Of a DNA stretch of 27,341 nt, positions 20,275-27,341 are shown piece by piece. The notes beneath the pieces were generated by a model. It searched no databases. It saw only the letters and a program-made list of their open reading frames with translations, and was not told where the DNA came from. This DNA comes from UBA12088 sp964568345 (GTDB taxonomy: Bacteria > Patescibacteriota > Minisyncoccia > Phycocordibacterales > UBA12088). Every line of letters begins with the position of its first letter. Position 1 is the first letter of the stretch. Both the position numbers and the translations under genes were made by a program. The stretch lies in contig CAZMPG010000016.1 of the NCBI GenBank assembly GCA_964568345.1, positions 1-27,341 on the forward strand, written 5' to 3'.

Positions 20275-21539
20275 GTACGCGGGCGGAGGGTGTCGGTGTG
20301 GAGGTAGGGTTGGAGCGCCGCGGGCACCCGTATAGAGCCATCTTCTTGCTGGTGGTTTTCGAGGAGAGGCACGAGGATGCGGGGCGATGCGATGGCGGTG
20401 TTGTTGAGCGAGTGGACGAACCGCAGCTTTCCATCGGCATCGCGGTACCGGATGTTGAGGCGGCGCGCCTGGAAGTCGTGGAAGTAGCTCGAGGAGTGTG
20501 TCTCGCGGTACCGCTCCTGCGAGGGCACCCACGCTTCGATGTCGTACTTCTTGACCTGACCGAGGCCGAGGTCGCCGCCGCAGTTTACGACGACATGGTA
20601 CGGGATCTCGAGCTCCTGGAGGAGGTACTCCGCGTTTTGGGTGAGCTCCTCGTGGAGCGCGACCGAGGTCTGGTGGCTCGCCTCGCAGAGCACGACCTGC
20701 TCGAGCTTGTAGAACTCGTGCACGCGGATGATGCCCTTCGTGTCCTTGCTGTAGCTCCCCGCTTCGCGGCGGAAGCAGGGGGAGAACGCGAGGAATTTTT
20801 TCGGCAGATCGCGCTCATTGAGTACCTCGTCCTGGTAGTAGCTCATCGTCGAGACCTCGGCGGTGCCGGCGAGAAAATCCCCGTCCTGCGTCTTGTAGAG
20901 GTCTTCCTCGCTCTGGGGGAGGTAGCCGGTGCCGACGAATGGCTCCCGGCGCACGAGCGAGGGGGCAAGGAGCGGGGTGAGGCCCCGCGCGGTGAGGCGG
21001 TCTATCGCAAACTGCCAGAGCGCAAACGAGAGGAGTGCCCCGTCGTTCTTGAGGTAGTACCCGCGAAACCCAGCACTCTTCGCGCCGCGGTCGAGGTCGA
21101 GCATACCGAGACGCTCCATGAGCTCGATGTGTCCCCGCACCGGAAAGGAGAAGGTCGGTCGTGTGCCGACCACGCGGACCTCGGTGTTCGCCGCGTCGCT
21201 CTCCCCCTCTGGCACCGACATGTCGGGCACGTTGGGGACCTGTACCATGAGCGCGTGCCACTCGCGCATGACCTCGCGGAGTTCTGCCTCGAGCGCCTGG
21301 AGCTTCTCCTTGACGGAGCGCATCTTCGCGATACTGCCTGCACGCTCGCCTGCACTCTGCGACGCAATGGTGCGGCTCACGTCGTTCTGCTTCGTACGCT
21401 CCACCTCCGCGAGCGCCTGGAGCTCCCGACGCTTGTCGTCAACGGCAATGAGTCGGTCGAAATCGACCGCGACGTGCTTCTTCAGTGCGCCCGCCTTCAC
21501 GATATCGAGGTTGTCGCGGATGAATTTGATGTCGAGCAT
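20271..21539 (-). CDS. serS: Seryl-tRNA synthetase
   Basis: The 422-aa protein charges tRNA-Ser. It has the N-terminal coiled-coil arm (about residues 1-105, MLDIKFIRDNLDIVKAGALK), then class II motif 2 SPCFRREAGS (253-262) with RVHEF (272-276) and motif 3 (382-408), containing the class-II arginine in ENHQQEDGSIRVP. The length is typical. ATG at 21539 begins the conserved first helix; the longer frame to 21644 is discarded. A TGGTACAGT extended -10-like sequence lies upstream. It overlaps the FtsQ-like gene downstream. Confidence 0.95.
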   Translation of the reverse strand: MLDIKFIRDNLDIVKAGALKKHVAVDFDRLIAVDDKRRELQALAEVERTKQNDVSRTIASQSAGERAGSIAKMRSVKEKLQALEAELREVMREWHALMVQVPNVPDMSVPEGESDAANTEVRVVGTRPTFSFPVRGHIELMERLGMLDLDRGAKSAGFRGYYLKNDGALLSFALWQFAIDRLTARGLTPLLAPSLVRREPFVGTGYLPQSEEDLYKTQDGDFLAGTAEVSTMSYYQDEVLNERDLPKKFLAFSPCFRREAGSYSKDTKGIIRVHEFYKLEQVVLCEASHQTSVALHEELTQNAEYLLQELEIPYHVVVNCGGDLGLGQVKKYDIEAWVPSQERYRETHSSSYFHDFQARRLNIRYRDADGKLRFVHSLNNTAIASPRILVPLLENHQQEDGSIRVPAALQPYLHTDTLRPRT

Positions 21540-21626
21540 GGCGTGGTGTGATTCCAACTGTACCACAGGGAAGCAAGCGGAGCCAGGAGTGTGGGTGAAG
21601 AGACAAGGTGCGGGACTAGGAACAAT

Positions 21627-21715
21627 AACGGGACAAAAGACCATAGACCAGGGGAGACGCGTCTATAGTCTTTTATCCATAGTCTCTTCCTGTGGTCTAT
21701 TGCTCCCCTCCGTGC
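21627..21715. repeat. Repeat family 2, copy in the serS-dprA intergenic region
   Basis: AACGGGACAAAAGACCATAG (start of 21627-21650) matches the reverse complement of 9333-9356 in 21 of 24 positions. It is followed by nested inverted repeats including CGTCTATAGTC, ATAGACCAGG and CCTGTGGTCTAT. It lies between divergent genes, so here it is not a terminator between convergent ends. Confidence 0.55.
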
Positions 21716-21729
21716 GCATCGGCTACACT
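21700..21729 (+). promoter_or_regulatory. dprA promoter, leaderless
   Basis: TTGCTC (21700-21705), an 18-base spacer and TACACT (21724-21729) end six bases before ATG at 21736, the same geometry as dnaX. Confidence 0.55.
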
Positions 21730-21735
21730 ACGGGC

Positions 21736-22599
21736 ATGGAAGCACCTCCTACGCTCCTGGTGCCGAGCGACAGCACCTTCCCTCCCCTCCTCCGCGAGAT
21801 AGCGGACCCCCCGAAGCAGCTCTACCTGCGGGGCGTACTCCCCGCAGCGCCGATGAAGTACCTTGCGGTCGTGGGGTCGCGCAGGTACACCCCGTACGGG
21901 AGGCAAGCCTGCGAGCAGCTCATCCGCGGCCTCCGGGGCCAGCCGATAGCTATCGTATCCGGCCTCGCGCTCGGTATTGACGGTATTGCGCACGAAGCAG
22001 CACTCGCTTCGGGGCTCACGACAGTGGCGGTGCCCGGCTCAGGCCTCGACGACCGCGTGCTCTACCCCGCGAGCCATCGCGATCTCGCGAAGCGCATCCT
22101 CGCCGCAGGCGGCGCTCTCCTCTCCGAGTTTGAGCCGCTCTCTAAGCCGCGCCCCGAGAGCTTCCCCAAGCGCAACCGCATCATGGCCGGCCTTGCACAC
22201 GCAGTCCTCATTGTCGAGGCGGAGGTAAAGAGCGGTACGCTCATCACCGCGCGGCTGGCCGCCGAGTACAATCGCGACGTCCTCGCGGTGCCGGGGCCCA
22301 TCGGGAGCCCGACGAGCACTGGCCCACACCTCCTCCTCAAAAAGGGTGCGGCGCTCATTGCGGAGAGCGCCGACATTCTCGAGGCGCTCGGGCTCCGCGG
22401 TGAAGCGCCGCAGCATACGCTACCGCTCGACCTCTCCCACGATGAGTGCGCTATTATTGAGCTCCTCCGTACCCCGCAGACGCGCGACGACCTCATCGCC
22501 CAGAGCGGCCTCCCCGCTACCACCGCAAACATAATCCTCACCTCCCTTGAGCTCAAGGGGCTCATTGCTGAGCGAATGGGGAAGGTGGTGCGGGTATAA
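21736..22599 (+). CDS. dprA: DNA-processing protein DprA
   Basis: The 287-aa protein is the DprA/Smf type, which loads RecA on incoming single-stranded DNA in natural transformation. Its Rossmann-like core has VGSRRYTPYG (46-55), IVSGLALGIDGIAHEAAL (73-90), FPKRNRIMAGL (143-153) and KSGTLITARLAAE (165-177), and VLAVPGPIG follows. The C-terminal 60 residues form a winged helix (LRTPQTRDDLIAQSGLPATT). ATG at 21736 is used; a longer frame overlapping serS is rejected. The N-terminal SAM-like domain of longer DprA proteins is nearly absent. Confidence 0.93.
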   Translation: MEAPPTLLVPSDSTFPPLLREIADPPKQLYLRGVLPAAPMKYLAVVGSRRYTPYGRQACEQLIRGLRGQPIAIVSGLALGIDGIAHEAALASGLTTVAVPGSGLDDRVLYPASHRDLAKRILAAGGALLSEFEPLSKPRPESFPKRNRIMAGLAHAVLIVEAEVKSGTLITARLAAEYNRDVLAVPGPIGSPTSTGPHLLLKKGAALIAESADILEALGLRGEAPQHTLPLDLSHDECAIIELLRTPQTRDDLIAQSGLPATTANIILTSLELKGLIAERMGKVVRV

Positions 22600-22604
22600 C
22601 GCGC

Positions 22605-22632
22605 AAACACCACACCCCGGGGTGTGGTGTTT
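22605..22632. terminator. Perfect 28-bp palindrome, bidirectional terminator
   Basis: AAACACCACACCCC followed directly by its reverse complement, between convergent dprA and the von Willebrand A gene. The A/T ends act as U tracts on either strand. Confidence 0.85.
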
Positions 22633-22655
22633 GAAATGATGTTACTACCGTACTA

Positions 22656-23633
22656 TTACAGTGCACCCGAGTAGTCGACCGTGGGCATGCTGCCGCCGTT
22701 TGTCTTGAACTTCACGCCACCCGCCTCCACGTCCACATTACCATCGCTTGCGTTGAACGTCGCCCCGTCGGTGATGACTTGCATCGAGCCGTTCTGAATG
22801 TTTACCGTGGCGCCCGGCGCATTGACACGGAGCCCACCGCTCCCGACGATGACGTTGAGGTCCTCTGCACTCCCTACCGAAGCGTATGCGCCACAGCCCT
22901 TGACCGAAATGTCCTTGAGCTGCTCTGATTGTGCATCATTCACGTCGAGGCCGAGCACATCAACACGTACCCCTGCGTCGCAGAGCGCTTTCGCAACGAG
23001 GGCGGGGTTGCCGCCGCAGGTCTCCTCACCGTCACTGAGGAGAAAGACCTCATTGTCGCCCTTCGGGTACTGAGCGAGGATTGCTTTCGCCTTTTCAAGT
23101 GATGCGGCGAGTGGCGTCCAGCCCTTTGCCTGGAGTGCATTGACGTCAGAAGCAAGCTGCTCTGCGCTCTCGCCGAGCTTTGAGAGCTCCTCGATCCCGG
23201 CGCACGAGAGCGGCTTGTCTGCCTCGCTGTTACTCCCCTTATGGCCGTACGCGATGACGTCGAGGTTCGTGTCAGGGCTCATTTTGTCGAGGAGCGTGCC
23301 GACCGAGCTTTTCATGAGGTCGAGTTTCGTCTGCGAGCCGAGCACCTTGTTCATGCTGCCTGATGCGTCAACGATGATGACCGCATTCTTCTTCTGCGGG
23401 TCTACGCGGGCGCTCGACCCATTCGCTTCCCCGCCCGTCTGTACGTTTGCGCCCGGAGTATTCACCTGTACGCCGTCTGGTCCGGTGCGAACGCTCGTGC
23501 CGTTTGCGTCCACCGATACCCCATCGCTCCCGACGCGGACGCTCGTACCGCCGAGCCCGCCAGCGCCGAGGTAGTACCACCCCACCGCAAGTGCGGCAAC
23601 CGCCGCGATAGCTGCATAGGCGATTTTATTCAT
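22656..23633 (-). CDS. von Willebrand factor A domain protein, membrane-anchored
   Basis: The 325-aa protein has an N-terminal signal anchor (about residues 1-24). Gly/Asn-rich repeats follow (VRVGSDGVSVDANGTSVRTG, 32-51), then a vWA domain with an intact metal site: D89-A-S91-G-S93, T173 and D201 (LSDGEE). The C-terminal repeats (LRVNAPGATVNIQNGSMQVI) resemble the N-terminal ones. Several cysteines (e.g. SCAG, TCGG, LCDAG, GCGA) may form disulphides. It is probably a cell-surface metal-dependent adhesion or binding protein; the ligand is unknown. It is the last gene of a three-gene cluster. Confidence 0.85.
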   Translation of the reverse strand: MNKIAYAAIAAVAALAVGWYYLGAGGLGGTSVRVGSDGVSVDANGTSVRTGPDGVQVNTPGANVQTGGEANGSSARVDPQKKNAVIIVDASGSMNKVLGSQTKLDLMKSSVGTLLDKMSPDTNLDVIAYGHKGSNSEADKPLSCAGIEELSKLGESAEQLASDVNALQAKGWTPLAASLEKAKAILAQYPKGDNEVFLLSDGEETCGGNPALVAKALCDAGVRVDVLGLDVNDAQSEQLKDISVKGCGAYASVGSAEDLNVIVGSGGLRVNAPGATVNIQNGSMQVITDGATFNASDGNVDVEAGGVKFKTNGGSMPTVDYSGAL

Positions 23634-23668
23634 AGAGAATGTGTGATTATGGTTAGTAGTAGGTGTTG

Positions 23669-24001
23669 CTACAGCGCCGCACGAGACTGCGGATCCTGAA
23701 GGGCCTGCTCGAATTCCTTGTGGTATGCGCGCGCGGTCTCGAGGAAGAGGTCTGCGTAGTCGGGGAGCTTTGCCGCGAGGTACGCTCCCACCTGCTCGTC
23801 GCCGGCCCCCTCCCCAACGAGCGCATCAAGCTCCGCGCGTTGCGGGGCATCGAGGCGAGCGAGCGCTGTCGTGAGCGCACGGCGGAGAACCGTCTCGCCT
23901 ATCTCGGCGAGCACCTGCGACTGCTCAGTCGGGTTGAGGCTTTCGAGGTGGAAGAGGGAGACGAGGTTGCTGCGCTGTGCGTCGGTAATGTCGAGAGCCA
24001 T
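23669..24001 (-). CDS. DUF5663-like helical protein
   Basis: This 110-aa, mostly helical protein begins MALDITDAQRSNLVSLFHLE and has LNPTEQSQVLAEIGETVLRR, then LDALVGEGAGDEQVGAYLAA. This organisation resembles small DUF5663 proteins common in CPR genomes; I am not certain of the assignment. It sits between a hypothetical gene and the vWA gene in a short operon. Function unknown. Confidence 0.6.
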   Translation of the reverse strand: MALDITDAQRSNLVSLFHLESLNPTEQSQVLAEIGETVLRRALTTALARLDAPQRAELDALVGEGAGDEQVGAYLAAKLPDYADLFLETARAYHKEFEQALQDPQSRAAL

Positions 24002-24022
24002 ATTTTTAAGTAGTAGTTATTG

Positions 24023-24481
24023 TTAGCGAATAAGGAAGCCGCCACCTGTCCCCGTTGTCGGGACGATGGTCCCCGACGAGAGCACCGGCACCTGCCCCGT
24101 CGCCTGGTACCGCGCTGCGGCGCGTGCGCCCTGGACAATGCCGGTTGCCTGCTGCGCTTGTGCATTGAGGATGTTCGCTTCGACGCCGGTCGGGCCACCG
24201 AGCTTGCCGCTCGCCTCAACATTGGCGTGCGTCTTCCCGAGCACACCCTGCTCGAGTACCGGCTGCCCCCCGGCCATCACTTCGCCGCCAGCCATCAAGC
24301 CGAGTACGGCGCAGATTGACCGTGGGTTGACGAGAGTTTTAAACTTTTCAGCAGTTGCATCGAACGCTTCGCGCGCAGCTGCTGCAAGCTCGAATGCCCG
24401 CGTGTAGATCGCCTGTGCAGAGCCCTGCTCGACCGCTGCGTCGCTACTAACTTCGTGCTGTTCGTGTTGTGCTTCGTTCAT
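24023..24481 (-). CDS. Hypothetical protein
   Basis: The 152-aa product (ATG at 24481, MNEAQHEQHEVSSDAAVEQG) has an Ala-rich helical part (AIYTRAFELAAAAREAFDAT) and a Gly/Gln-rich second half (GKLGGPTGVEANILNAQAQQ) ending in GTGGGFLIR. The longer frame to 25003 overlaps rpoC and is rejected. No family is recognised. It starts the three-gene cluster with the DUF5663-like and vWA genes, downstream of a good promoter. Confidence 0.6.
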   Translation of the reverse strand: MNEAQHEQHEVSSDAAVEQGSAQAIYTRAFELAAAAREAFDATAEKFKTLVNPRSICAVLGLMAGGEVMAGGQPVLEQGVLGKTHANVEASGKLGGPTGVEANILNAQAQQATGIVQGARAAARYQATGQVPVLSSGTIVPTTGTGGGFLIR

Positions 24482-24512
24482 ACAAAAATGTGCCACGTGT
24501 GGTAATGCCCCT

Positions 24513-24541
24513 ATTGTACGTGCACCGCGCGCCGCCTGCAA
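24513..24541 (-). promoter_or_regulatory. Promoter of the vWA gene cluster
   Basis: On the minus strand TTGCAG (24541-24536), a 17-base spacer and TACAAT (24518-24513) precede the ATG at 24481 by about 30 bases. Confidence 0.6.
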
Positions 24542-24554
24542 TGCGCCCATACCA

Positions 24555-24578
24555 CAGCAGCCCCATGAGGGGCTGCTG
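24555..24578 (-). terminator. Hairpin downstream of rpoC
   Basis: CAGCAGCCCC-tcat-GGGGCTGCTG, a 10-bp stem with a four-base loop, lies 25 bases after the rpoC stop. It has no U run after it on the minus strand, so it may act as a 3'-end stabiliser or weak terminator. Confidence 0.6.
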
Positions 24579-24602
24579 TACGGTACGGTGCGACTAGGGT
24601 AG

Positions 24603-27341
24603 CTACTCGCCGGCGAGGATGACGACGCCCTCCTCTCCTTCGCTTCCCTGCCCAACCTCCTTCGGTGCGCGGTGCGCGAGCTCGTGGATAGCTGCGTACT
24701 TGCGCGAGCCGGGGTAGCCGGTCCCCGCGGGGATGAGGCGGCCGATGATGACGTTTTCCTTGAGGCCGCGGAGCGGGTCGCTCGTGCCGCGTACGGCGCT
24801 CGAGATGAGGACCCGGGTGGTGTTCTGGAAGCTCGATGCGGAGAGCCAGCTCTTGCGGGTGAGCGAGACCTCCATGATGCCGAGGAGCTGCGCATCTGCC
24901 GTAGCTGGCTCGCCGCCACGCTCCGCTGCGCGCGCATTTGCCTCAGCGAGCTCCCACTCCTCGATCGTGTCGCCGACCGCAAGCTCGGTGTCGCCAGAGC
25001 CACGTACCTTGCGGCGCGAGAACATCTGGCGGATGATCACCTCCATGTGCTTCCGGCTAATGGTCACGCCCTGGAGCTCGTAGATCTTGCTCGTCTGGGT
25101 GATGATGTACTCCTGTGTCTTCTCGCGACCGGCGTACTTGTAGAGCTCGGCGAGGTCCGCGGAGCCGTCGGTGAGGAAGTCGCCCTTCTCAACGCGCTGC
25201 CCCTCCTTGACCGAGACGATGCGGGGCAGGTACGCGACGAGCTCCACGATCTTCCCCTTCTTCACCGTGCCCTCGTCGGGGATGATGGAAATAACCTTCT
25301 GGTTGCCCTGTACCACGATCTCAGAGACGATGCCGCTTGTCGTCGCGATGACCGCGGGGTTCTTCGGGATGCGGCGCTCGAAGACCTCCTCGACGCGGGG
25401 GAGGCCCTGCACCACGTCCGCCTCGGCTGCCGCTGCACCTCCCGCGTGCTTCATGTTCATGGTGAGCTGCGTGCCCGGCTCGCCGATAGCCTGCGCGGCG
25501 ACGGTGCCGACCGCTTCACCGACATCCACAAGCTGCCACGTCGTCACGTCTGCCCCGTAGCAGCGCTGGCAGACACCGTACTTGAGGGTGCAGGTGAGCG
25601 GTGAACGCACCCGGACCGATGGCACGCTCGAGTCCTCGATGCGCTTCGCGTCGGCCTGCGAGAGGAGGGTCCCCTGCGGGACGATGACCGCCCCATTCGA
25701 GTCGGTGGCGTCGGTAGCGAGGTAGCGGCCGCGGATGTTCTTCGCGAGGTCCATGCTCATGCCGAATGCATTCACCCTGCCAATCACGACCGATTCGGCG
25801 GTGCCACAGTCTGCGTCCATGATGATGGCGTCCTGTGCAACATCGAAGAGCTTGCGGGTAAGGTAGCCGGCGCGAGCGGTGTTGAGCGCGGTGTCGGCGA
25901 GGCCCGAGCGCGAGCCGTGGGTCGTCGTGAAGTACTCGATCGGGGTAAGGCCCTCCTTGTACGAGGCGATGATCGGGAATTCGATCGTCTCGCGCGCAGT
26001 GTTCTGGATGAGGCCCTTCATACCCGCCATCTGGGTGAGCTGCCCCATTGAGCCGCGGGCGCCGGAGATGACAAGGTCGTGCACAGGGCCCTGGGGGTCA
26101 ATGGTCGCAGGGATAGCCGCCTCGACGTCGCTCTTCGCCTTGTGCCAGACCTCGATGATGAGCCGGCGCTTCTCCTCGCGGGAGAGAAGTCCCTCGTCGT
26201 ACTGGCTGCCAATGAGTGCCACCTGCTCCTTTGCGTGCTTGATGATGTCGCGCTTTTCGGGTGGCGTCTGGAGGTCGGTGAGCGACCAGGTCACGCCCGA
26301 CCGCGTCGCGTACGTAAAGCCAAAGTTCTTGATCTTATCAACGATGTACGGTATCTGCTCAAGCGAGTAGTGGTCGATGAGGTCGTTCACGAGGCGCACG
26401 AGCGAGCTCTTCCGCATAACGTCGTTTATGAAGGGGTACTCCGACGGAAGGACTGAGTTGAAGAGGAGCCGGCCGACGGTCGTCTCGAAGACCTTGCCGC
26501 CAAACTGCGCGTACTTTTGACTGTCGGTGCCAAGGACCTTGACCTTCGCGCGGAAGCCGACGATGCCGTAGTCGTACGCACTGATGGCCTCATTCGGGCT
26601 CGCAAAGTAGCGTCCCTCGCCGAGCGAACCCTCGACGAGCTTCGTCATCCAGTAGCAGCCGAGGACAATGTCCTGCGCCATGGCGACGACTGGCTCACCG
26701 CTCCCGGGCTTGAGAATGTTCTTGTTTGCGCTCATGAAGCTCGCTGCTTCGAGCTGCGCCTCTTTCGAAAGCGGTACGTGGACCGCCATCATGTCTCCGT
26801 CGAAGTCTGCGTTGAACGCGGAGCACACGAGCGGGTGGATGCGGATAGCGTTCCCCTCGATGAGGACCGGGCGAAACGCCTGGATGCCGAGCCGGTGGAG
26901 GGTCGGTGCGCGGTTCAAGAGCACATGCTTGTCCTTTGTCACCTCCTCAAGGATGGCCCACACCTCGGGCGCTGCCTCTTCGATGAGTCGGCCAGCGCCG
27001 CGGATGTTGTACGCGAGCTCTCGCTCGAGGATCTTTGCGATGACGAACGGGCGGAAGAGCTCGAGCGCCATGTGCTTCGGGAGACCGCACTGGTCGAGCG
27101 CGAGCTCGGGGCCGACGACGATCACCGAGCGGCCGGAGTAGTCCACGCGCTTTCCGAGGAGGTTCTGGCGGAAGTACCCCTGCTTGCCCTTGAGGTAGTC
27201 GGAGAGCGACTTCAGGGGCCTGCGCTGCGCGATGCTCATTGCCCCGCTCTGCGCCGAACCGTGGCGGATCGAGTTGTCTACGAGCGCGTCCACCGCTTCC
27301 TGGAGGATGCGCTTCTCGTTGCGGAGAATCACTTCCGGCGC
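24603..27341 (-). CDS. rpoC: RNA polymerase beta-prime subunit, partial (5' end outside window)
   Basis: The last 912 codons of rpoC are present. The frame continues through the right edge, reading APEVILRNEKRI, so the GTG at 27332 is internal and not a start. The catalytic motif NADFDGD, which holds the active-site Mg2+, is encoded near 26790-26817. LLGKRVDYSGRSVIVVGPEL, NRAPTLHRLGIQAFRP and the trigger-loop region MAGMKGLIQNTARETIEFPI are intact. A second zinc site with CTLKYGVCQRCYG follows DADCGT. The end (LAHRAPKEVGQGSEGEEGVV) is a short acidic tail. The gene ends with TAG, 25 bases before a strong hairpin. Confidence 0.97.
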   Translation of the reverse strand, partial: APEVILRNEKRILQEAVDALVDNSIRHGSAQSGAMSIAQRRPLKSLSDYLKGKQGYFRQNLLGKRVDYSGRSVIVVGPELALDQCGLPKHMALELFRPFVIAKILERELAYNIRGAGRLIEEAAPEVWAILEEVTKDKHVLLNRAPTLHRLGIQAFRPVLIEGNAIRIHPLVCSAFNADFDGDMMAVHVPLSKEAQLEAASFMSANKNILKPGSGEPVVAMAQDIVLGCYWMTKLVEGSLGEGRYFASPNEAISAYDYGIVGFRAKVKVLGTDSQKYAQFGGKVFETTVGRLLFNSVLPSEYPFINDVMRKSSLVRLVNDLIDHYSLEQIPYIVDKIKNFGFTYATRSGVTWSLTDLQTPPEKRDIIKHAKEQVALIGSQYDEGLLSREEKRRLIIEVWHKAKSDVEAAIPATIDPQGPVHDLVISGARGSMGQLTQMAGMKGLIQNTARETIEFPIIASYKEGLTPIEYFTTTHGSRSGLADTALNTARAGYLTRKLFDVAQDAIIMDADCGTAESVVIGRVNAFGMSMDLAKNIRGRYLATDATDSNGAVIVPQGTLLSQADAKRIEDSSVPSVRVRSPLTCTLKYGVCQRCYGADVTTWQLVDVGEAVGTVAAQAIGEPGTQLTMNMKHAGGAAAAEADVVQGLPRVEEVFERRIPKNPAVIATTSGIVSEIVVQGNQKVISIIPDEGTVKKGKIVELVAYLPRIVSVKEGQRVEKGDFLTDGSADLAELYKYAGREKTQEYIITQTSKIYELQGVTISRKHMEVIIRQMFSRRKVRGSGDTELAVGDTIEEWELAEANARAAERGGEPATADAQLLGIMEVSLTRKSWLSASSFQNTTRVLISSAVRGTSDPLRGLKENVIIGRLIPAGTGYPGSRKYAAIHELAHRAPKEVGQGSEGEEGVVILAGE

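Noticed and set aside
20244..21551. 435-aa plus-strand frame opposite serS
   Set aside because: Shadow of serS, whose class II motifs are clear.
27330..27332. GTG as start codon of rpoC
   Set aside because: The frame stays open and keeps beta-prime-like sequence to the window edge, so the start lies outside.
1..27341. Alternative genetic code 25 (TGA as glycine)
   Set aside because: TGA ends several genes cleanly, with overlaps to the next start, and no conserved frame reads through it.

Overview
The window looks like a chromosomal piece of a Candidate Phyla Radiation (Patescibacteria, Parcubacteria-like) bacterium of fairly high GC. This is inferred from gene content: a DnaX without the zinc module, a membrane-anchored Clp-type ATPase next to a small membrane protein, a DUF3467 protein, several genes with a -10 box six or seven bases before the start codon, and a divergent IS110-like protein. 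TGA is a normal stop codon at several gene ends (e.g. 20271, 12081, 4031), so this is not a code-25 lineage. I saw no tRNA, rRNA or CRISPR array.

Positions 1-6528 are a leftward phage early region, open at the left edge. In transcription order it holds a small helical protein, a secreted lytic-transglycosylase-like protein, a 50-aa membrane protein, an ERF single-strand annealing protein, a zinc-finger protein, a YqaJ/lambda-type exonuclease, a DUF1351-like coiled-coil protein, small proteins, a DnaD-like replication protein, further small proteins, NinB and two membrane or secreted small proteins. ERF, YqaJ and NinB together form a Red-like recombination module. A strongly structured non-coding stretch (6592-6741), ending in a leftward terminator, separates this block from host genes. 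No integrase is in view.

Positions 6916-12851 carry host genes: DUF3467, a SAM methyltransferase, a secreted protein of unknown function, a DUF4190-like membrane protein, two histidine phosphatases, dnaX and a membrane protein with a TPR-like tail. Purine/pyrimidine-rich inverted repeats sit in many of the gaps and sometimes encode the last residues of the gene before them.

Positions 12888-15190 are the most unusual part. A promoter-like site leads into five tandem 170-182-bp units, each able to fold into the same multi-hairpin RNA with loops of two alternating types. They are followed by a hairpin leader and a 423-aa IS110-like protein whose catalytic residues look degenerate by eye. A sixth, diverged copy of the 3' module lies just after its stop codon. 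IS110 recombinases are guided by a bridge RNA, so this resembles a multi-RNA, possibly domesticated, IS110-type RNA-guided system. The array alone is directly visible; the function is inference.

Positions 15242-27341 return to host housekeeping genes: dus, a Clp-like ATPase with its membrane partner, an FtsQ-like protein overlapping serS, dprA on the opposite strand, a three-gene cluster with a von Willebrand A protein, and the 3' part of rpoC, which runs off the right edge.
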